Shown here: positions 59,773-64,000 of the stretch, one piece after another | How the letters are laid out: the number at the start of each line of letters is the position of its first letter | How positions within the stretch are numbered: position 1 is the first letter of the stretch | NCBI GenBank assembly: GCA_963770505.1 | Contig: CAVYPR010000003.1 | Coordinates: 496,001 to 560,000 of the forward strand | Origin: CAVYPR01 sp963770505 | GTDB taxonomy: Bacteria; Actinomycetota; Acidimicrobiia; Acidimicrobiales; RAAP-2 | DNA length: 64,000 bases | Reading direction: 5' to 3' | The notes under the pieces: model-generated | What the model was told of the DNA's origin: nothing | Databases searched by the model: none | What the model saw: only the letters and a program-made list of their open reading frames with translations | Position numbers and translations under genes: made by a program

Positions 59773-60198
59773 CTACTTCTTCTTTGTGGCCTTGACCGTC
59801 CACTTGCAGGTGGTGGTGGCCGCCAGCGAGTAGTGCCCCGCGGCATAGATGCGGGCCCCGCCGCCGCCCAACCCCGACTGCGATGTGACCTTGATGGAGT
59901 GCTTCCCCTTCGGCCGGAGGTACAGCGTGAACTTCCCCTTCTTGCCCGAGCAGTTGTAGTAGAAGGCAAGCTGCCACTTGGTGGTGGCGTGGAACGACTT
60001 GGTGTGCTTGGTACCGGTGAGCGACTGGGCGAAGATCGCCTTGGTCGCCGGCTTCTTGGCGTGCGGTTTGGTCGTGGTCGTGGTGGAGGCGGCCTTGCTG
60101 TGATGGGACTGCGCCGCTGACGCGGACACGCCCCCGGTGGTGAGGGCCACGGCGAAGAAGAGGGCGCCGGCCCCGGTCAATAGGCGTCGAAAGTTCAT
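59773..60198 (-). CDS. Small secreted basic protein
   Basis: 141 residues. ATG 60198 follows GAGGA. Signal peptide about 1-29 (ends S-A-S-A-A), a His/Lys/Thr linker (about 30-52), then a beta-rich basic domain with Y-Y-N-C-S-G-K-K-G-K and a C-terminal T-T-T-C-K-W-T-V; the two Cys may form a disulfide. Function unknown. Convergent with the cassette at 58473 and divergent from the hydrolase at 60419. Confidence 0.75.
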   Translation of the reverse strand: MNFRRLLTGAGALFFAVALTTGGVSASAAQSHHSKAASTTTTTKPHAKKPATKAIFAQSLTGTKHTKSFHATTKWQLAFYYNCSGKKGKFTLYLRPKGKHSIKVTSQSGLGGGGARIYAAGHYSLAATTTCKWTVKATKKK

Positions 60199-60372
60199 CA
60201 TCCGTCCTCGCTGTGCCGACACGGGCATCAGCGTACCGCATGCCTTCGGCGGTGTTACGTACCCCTCCGGCGTCCGCGAGGCACGTCGCCAAGGCCCCAG
60301 GAGCCGTCTCAGGCGCCTCTCAGGTACGCCACCAGCCCATGGGGGCGCGGCCGCCTGTCCACGGCCCCGATC

Positions 60373-60378
60373 TACGGT
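60373..60378 (+). promoter_or_regulatory. -10-like element before the hydrolase
   Basis: TACGGT, 41 bases before the GTG start at 60419; a good ribosome binding site (GAGGAGG) lies five bases before the start. No clear -35. Confidence 0.35.
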
Positions 60379-60418
60379 GAGCAGGGCTCAGGGGTGACCG
60401 GCGGGACGAGGAGGACGG

Positions 60419-62533
60419 GTGGACGGGCGAGATCGGCGGACGGGCGACGGGGTGGGCATGGTCCTGCGGGCAGCCGCCGCCGGGGCGGTGGCGGTGGCGG
60501 TGGCGGCGGCGACGCTCCTCGTCCCGGTGGCCGTCACCGCGGCCGCGGCGGAAACCGCCCGGCCGGCCAACGTCGACTGGGGGGCCTCGGTGACCGGGGC
60601 CGCCGCGTGCAACCCCCTCGGGGGCTCCACCTGCATGGTGCCCTTCCCGAGCGACTACTACACGGTGGTCGACCGGTCCATGCCCTCGGGTCGCCACGTG
60701 GTCTTCCCGGCGAGCGCCATGCCGGCCAACCGGTTGGGCATGCACATCTCCCCGGATCCCTACGGCCGCAACGACGGCTTCAGCCCGGGCTCGAGCATCC
60801 TCGTCCACGTCGCCGGCTTGAGCCTGTCGCGCTCGCACATCCCGGGGGTGGGCGACATCGGGGCCTCCCTGGCCTCCGACGCCGGCGTCGTCCTGCTCGA
60901 CGAGACGACCGGCCGCCGGCTCCCCTTCTGGGGGGAGCTGGATGTGCGGGACGACGACCCGGCCACCCAGCTGCTCATGGTGCACCCGGCCGCCAACCTC
61001 CCAGAGGGCCACCGCATCGCCGTGGCCCTGGTCGGGGTCCGCACGGCCACCGGGTCCCTCGTCGCTCCCGCCCCCGCCTTCGCCGCCGTCCTGCGTCGCG
61101 GCCCGGTGCCCAAGGGGGTGACCGGTGCCTTTCTCGGCCACGAGCGGGCCCTGGTCTCGTATCTGGCGGCGAGGGGGGTACCCACGACCGGGCTGGAGGT
61201 GGCCTGGGACTTCACCGTGGCCAGCACGAAGAACATCACCGGCTACGCCGTCCACATGCGCGATGTGGCCATGGCCCAACTCCACGGGGGGTCACCCTCG
61301 TTCACGGTGAGCGACGTGTCCAACTTCACCAAGAGCCAGAACGGCAGCGTCGAGAGAATGGTGACCGGGACGTTCTCGGTGCCCAGCTTTCTCGACCAGA
61401 CCGGCGGCCCCTACGGCTCGGTCCTCAACCTCGGCCCCGACGGCCTGCCCACCCAGCTGCCCGGCAACGTCCAGACGGCGGTGTTCAGCTGCACGATCCC
61501 ACAGTCGGCGTCGGCCAGCAGCGCTGGGGGGACCATGGTCACCCCCGGCCGGCCCGTCCTCTACGGCGTCGGCCTGTTCGGCACAGCCACCAAGCTCACA
61601 ACCGAGAACGTGACCGTCATGGCCGACCACTACGACATCGTGCTGTGCGCGACGGACTGGGAGGGGCTGACAGCCCACGACGAGCTGGCCGACGGGGGGC
61701 TCTTCGTCGACCTCTCGAACTTCCCCACCCTCCCGGACCACCTGACCCAGTCGATGATCGACGCCCTCTACCTCGGCCGGCTCATGAGCAGCCCGCAGGG
61801 GTTCGACTCGAGCCCGGACTTCCGCGCCACAGGGATGCCCCTCATCGACACCTCGGACCCGCTCACCTACTACGGCAACAGCGAGGGGAGCATCATGGGC
61901 GGGGCCCTCACCGCCATCTCCACCGTCTACCGCAGGGCCGTCCTCGGCGTGCCGAGCATGGACTACGACGTGCTCCTCGACCGCAGCGTGGACGCGGTCG
62001 TCTTCGAGCAGATCTTCCAGGGCACCTACCCCGGCGGCGCTAACGAGCAGGTGATCCTGGACGTGCTCCAGATGCTCTTCGACCGCGGGGAGACCGACGG
62101 GTACGCCGAGCAGATGACCGGCGGCCTGCCGGACACCCCCTCGCACCAGGTGCTCCTGCAGATGGCCTTCGGGGACCACCAGGTGTCCAACTACACCACG
62201 GTCACCGAGGCCCGGACCATCGGCGCCGACATGCACAAGCCGGGACTCGCACCGGGGCGGTTCGGGGGCAACCTGTTCTGGGGGATCCCGGCGCTCAGGG
62301 CGGACCCGTCCAACCTCCCGGCCACCCTCTACGTCTGGGATCCCGGGGTGCCCGCCCCGCCGCTCGCCGACGAGCCCCCCGAAAAGGGGGCGGACCCGCA
62401 CCAGACGGTGCCCCGACAGGTCCCGGCCGCCCAGCGTCAGCTGGTGCAGTTCCAGCTGACCGGCCGGGTGCCCAACGTCTGCGGGCCCGGGCCCTGCGTG
62501 GCCGCGGTCCACGGGCGCGAGCTCACCGGCTGA
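60419..62533 (+). CDS. Large secreted alpha/beta hydrolase
   Basis: 704 residues from GTG 60419 (GAGGAGG upstream). Signal peptide about 15-45. Residues about 50-240 contain N-P-L-G-G-S-x-C-M-V-P-F-P-S-D-Y-Y, resembling the N-terminal part of large bacterial surface lipases. A nucleophile elbow G-N-S-E-G around Ser488 marks the alpha/beta hydrolase core. The C-terminal part has H-x-V-S-N-Y-T-T and the Cys pair C-G-P-G-P-C. Probably an extracellular esterase or lipase; substrate unknown. The other catalytic residues could not be fixed by eye. Followed by a hairpin terminator. Confidence 0.75.
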   Translation: MDGRDRRTGDGVGMVLRAAAAGAVAVAVAAATLLVPVAVTAAAAETARPANVDWGASVTGAAACNPLGGSTCMVPFPSDYYTVVDRSMPSGRHVVFPASAMPANRLGMHISPDPYGRNDGFSPGSSILVHVAGLSLSRSHIPGVGDIGASLASDAGVVLLDETTGRRLPFWGELDVRDDDPATQLLMVHPAANLPEGHRIAVALVGVRTATGSLVAPAPAFAAVLRRGPVPKGVTGAFLGHERALVSYLAARGVPTTGLEVAWDFTVASTKNITGYAVHMRDVAMAQLHGGSPSFTVSDVSNFTKSQNGSVERMVTGTFSVPSFLDQTGGPYGSVLNLGPDGLPTQLPGNVQTAVFSCTIPQSASASSAGGTMVTPGRPVLYGVGLFGTATKLTTENVTVMADHYDIVLCATDWEGLTAHDELADGGLFVDLSNFPTLPDHLTQSMIDALYLGRLMSSPQGFDSSPDFRATGMPLIDTSDPLTYYGNSEGSIMGGALTAISTVYRRAVLGVPSMDYDVLLDRSVDAVVFEQIFQGTYPGGANEQVILDVLQMLFDRGETDGYAEQMTGGLPDTPSHQVLLQMAFGDHQVSNYTTVTEARTIGADMHKPGLAPGRFGGNLFWGIPALRADPSNLPATLYVWDPGVPAPPLADEPPEKGADPHQTVPRQVPAAQRQLVQFQLTGRVPNVCGPGPCVAAVHGRELTG

Positions 62534-62534
62534 G

Positions 62535-62558
62535 ACCGGCGGCCACGAGGGCCGCGGT
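62535..62558 (+). terminator. Hairpin after the hydrolase
   Basis: ACC(G)GCGGCC and GGCCGCGGT arms (nine pairs, one bulged G), 5-base loop, beginning one base past the stop. Confidence 0.5.
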
Positions 62559-62676
62559 GGTCGGGGAGGTGCCCCGATGCCGCCCAGCTCACGGCCTCGT
62601 CGTGGGGGGAGGGCGGGGCGGGCTCCCACCCTCGTCCGCGCTGCGTTGATCTTCCGAGCCCCAATCTGGGCGCCGG

Positions 62677-62682
62677 TATATG
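62677..62682 (+). promoter_or_regulatory. -10 element for a leaderless gene
   Basis: TATATG ends eight bases before ATG 62691 with no ribosome binding site between, as in leaderless actinobacterial transcripts. Confidence 0.45.
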
Positions 62683-62690
62683 GTTTGCCG

Positions 62691-63488
62691 ATGGCTGGCC
62701 AGCAGGTCGGGGATGCCGCCCCCGCCGTGGTGGACGACCTGGCCTACCTCCAGTTCCACCAGGGGGGCTGGTTCGTCGCCGACGAGGTCTTCTCCGACGA
62801 CGAGTGCGACCGGTTGGTCGAGGCGTTCGAGGAGGCGGGGCCGGAGAGCTTCCTCGGTGAGCCGGTCCTCGGGTCGATCGCCTACCGCTCGATGGCCCAC
62901 CTGGCCAACCCCACCCTGCGGGCCGCGGCCACCGACCGCCGGTGGTCGGAGATCGTGGGACCCTTCGTCGGCCCCGACGTCCGGCTCGTGGGGGACTACG
63001 GGGTGGCCACGCCCCCCGGAGCTCGCACCGAGGTCCCATGGCACCAGGACAGCGGGTACTTGCCGCTCGATCCCGCGCAGTACGTGGTGTGCTGTCTGGC
63101 CCTCGACGACACCGGGACCGACAACGGCTTCTTGTGGGTGTTGCCCGGCAGCCACCACCGGGGGACCCGAAAGCATCGAGGTGACGACGCAGACCCCTTC
63201 CGCGTCGGCTACGACGGCGACGACCTCGGGGTGCCGGTCTCTGTGGCCAAGGGCAGCGTCGTCGTCATGTCCTCGCTTCTCCTCCACCGCAGCGGGCCCA
63301 ACACCTCGGACCGGCACCGGCGCGCCTGGGTGCTCCAGTTCTGCCCGTCGGGGGCCCGCTCAGGCCTCTCGGGTCGCACGCTCGACGACCGGCTGGTCGT
63401 GGCCGAAGACGACGAGTGGCTCGATGAGCCCTACGCCGAGCGCCCCTTCGACCGCCAACGGGTGCTCGACGACGTCGACCGTCGGTGA
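62691..63488 (+). CDS. Phytanoyl-CoA dioxygenase (PhyH) family protein
   Basis: 265-residue Fe(II)/2-oxoglutarate-dependent oxygenase. The metal triad is His118-x-Asp120 (V-P-W-H-Q-D-S-G) and His199 (L-L-L-H-R-S-G-P-N), with Arg210/211 placed to bind 2-oxoglutarate. Family members hydroxylate lipids or secondary metabolites; the substrate is unknown here. A longer frame reaches 62577, but TATATG at 62677-62682 and the usual family N-terminus favour ATG 62691. The next gene, a flavin monooxygenase, follows at 34 bases, suggesting a small oxidative operon. Confidence 0.88.
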   Translation: MAGQQVGDAAPAVVDDLAYLQFHQGGWFVADEVFSDDECDRLVEAFEEAGPESFLGEPVLGSIAYRSMAHLANPTLRAAATDRRWSEIVGPFVGPDVRLVGDYGVATPPGARTEVPWHQDSGYLPLDPAQYVVCCLALDDTGTDNGFLWVLPGSHHRGTRKHRGDDADPFRVGYDGDDLGVPVSVAKGSVVVMSSLLLHRSGPNTSDRHRRAWVLQFCPSGARSGLSGRTLDDRLVVAEDDEWLDEPYAERPFDRQRVLDDVDRR

Positions 63489-63522
63489 CGGCCGGCGTCC
63501 CCAGCCCCGGGGACGCCCCCGA

Positions 63523-64000
63523 ATGAGCCGGCGGCTCCGGTTCGTGGTGGTCGGCGCCGGCATGGCCGGGATCCTGGCCGCCATCCGGCTGCGGGAGGCC
63601 GGCCACGACGACGTCACCGTCTACGAGAAGGACCAGCGGCTCGGCGGCACCTGGAGGGACAACACCTACCCCGGCGTGGCCTGCGACATCCCCTCCCACC
63701 TCTACAGCTACTCGTTCGCCCCCAACCCCGGCTGGACGCATGACTTCTCGCCCGGCGCCGAGATCTGCGGTTACCTCGAGGAGGTGGCCCGGCGGTTCGA
63801 CGTCGAGCGGACCATCCGCTTCGGCGTCGAGGTGGAGCGGCTGGCCTTCGAGGGGGGGCGCTGGCGGATCGAGACGACCGACGGCCCCGACCAGGCCGAC
63901 GTCGTGGTGGCCGCCACCGGGGTCCTCCACCACCCGAGCTATCCCGAGATCGAGGGGCTCGAGACCTTCTCGGGCCCGGCGTTCCACAGCGCCCGCTGGG
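63523..64000 (+). CDS. Flavin-containing (Baeyer-Villiger type) monooxygenase, partial
   Basis: First 159 residues; the gene runs off the window. ATG 63523 opens M-S-R-R-L-R-F-V-V-V-G-A-G-M-A-G, the FAD-binding dinucleotide fold (GxGxxG, residues 11-16). Then G-G-T-W-R-D-N-x-Y-P-G and C-D-I-P-S-H-L-Y follow. The last residues, 149-159, match FxGxxxHxxxW, the fingerprint of Baeyer-Villiger monooxygenases, which insert oxygen next to ketones using NADPH. Follows the PhyH gene closely. Confidence 0.88.
   Translation, partial: MSRRLRFVVVGAGMAGILAAIRLREAGHDDVTVYEKDQRLGGTWRDNTYPGVACDIPSHLYSYSFAPNPGWTHDFSPGAEICGYLEEVARRFDVERTIRFGVEVERLAFEGGRWRIETTDGPDQADVVVAATGVLHHPSYPEIEGLETFSGPAFHSARW

Noticed and set aside
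60394..62043. A 549-codon alternative plus frame across the hydrolase
   Set aside because: Arg/Gly/His-rich composition; the frame at 60419 has a signal peptide, ribosome binding site and nucleophile elbow.

Overview
The window is GC-rich DNA that looks like a Gram-positive actinobacterium, most likely class Acidimicrobiia (inference). Reasons: many GTG starts, some apparently leaderless genes, a class E sortase with LAxTG substrates, and arrays of the 42-residue 'GYW..ASDGG.F.FG' repeat that I associate with that class. About two thirds of the window encodes very large, Thr/Gly/Ser/Val-rich secreted surface proteins. The flanks carry ordinary lipid and secondary-metabolism enzymes.

Layout: (1) 310-4093, a compact operon of four secreted proteins, three with a related small beta-rich domain and one with a LASTG sorting signal. 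(2) 4494-8494, two acyl-CoA-synthetase-like enzymes (the second lacks key catalytic motifs) and a polysaccharide deacetylase. (3) 8606-21925, minus strand, a 4439-residue surface protein with 40 IPT/TIG domains, several Ig-like domains and a C-terminal WxL-like domain; a small overlapping ORF lies upstream. (4) 22701-23769, minus strand, a small conserved protein and a dienelactone hydrolase. (5) 24029-26353, a WxL-like protein immediately followed by a DUF916-type (WxL-interacting) membrane protein. (6) 26644-27749, a small ORF and a lipoprotein. (7) 27979-44147, two tandem paralogous giant proteins (2886 and 2365 residues), each ending in nine IPT/TIG domains, each with a similar TTGAC-type promoter and each followed by a strong hairpin terminator. 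(8) 44545-45765, a decayed IS3-family transposase. (9) 45823-52425, a small membrane protein, a 1256-residue protein with nine TIG domains and six 42-residue repeats, and a frameshifted relative. (10) 52834-55035, a LAFTG protein and a class E sortase. (11) 55416-59510, a second WxL-like cassette: WxL-like protein, DUF916-like membrane protein, and a neocarzinostatin-like membrane protein. (12) 59773-64000, a small secreted protein, a large alpha/beta hydrolase, a PhyH-type dioxygenase and the start of a Baeyer-Villiger-type flavin monooxygenase.

My reading is that this is a cell-surface island with two anchoring routes. One is covalent, by sortase E and LAxTG signals. The other is non-covalent, by WxL-like C-terminal domains and membrane-bound DUF916-like partners; the WxL system is classically described in low-GC Gram-positives. 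The giant TIG proteins would be stalks or adhesins. Three N-terminal and C-terminal module types are reshuffled among neighbouring genes, and near-identical two-domain DNA repeats show that the largest stalk expanded recently. All functions are inferred from motifs read by eye; no database search was run.
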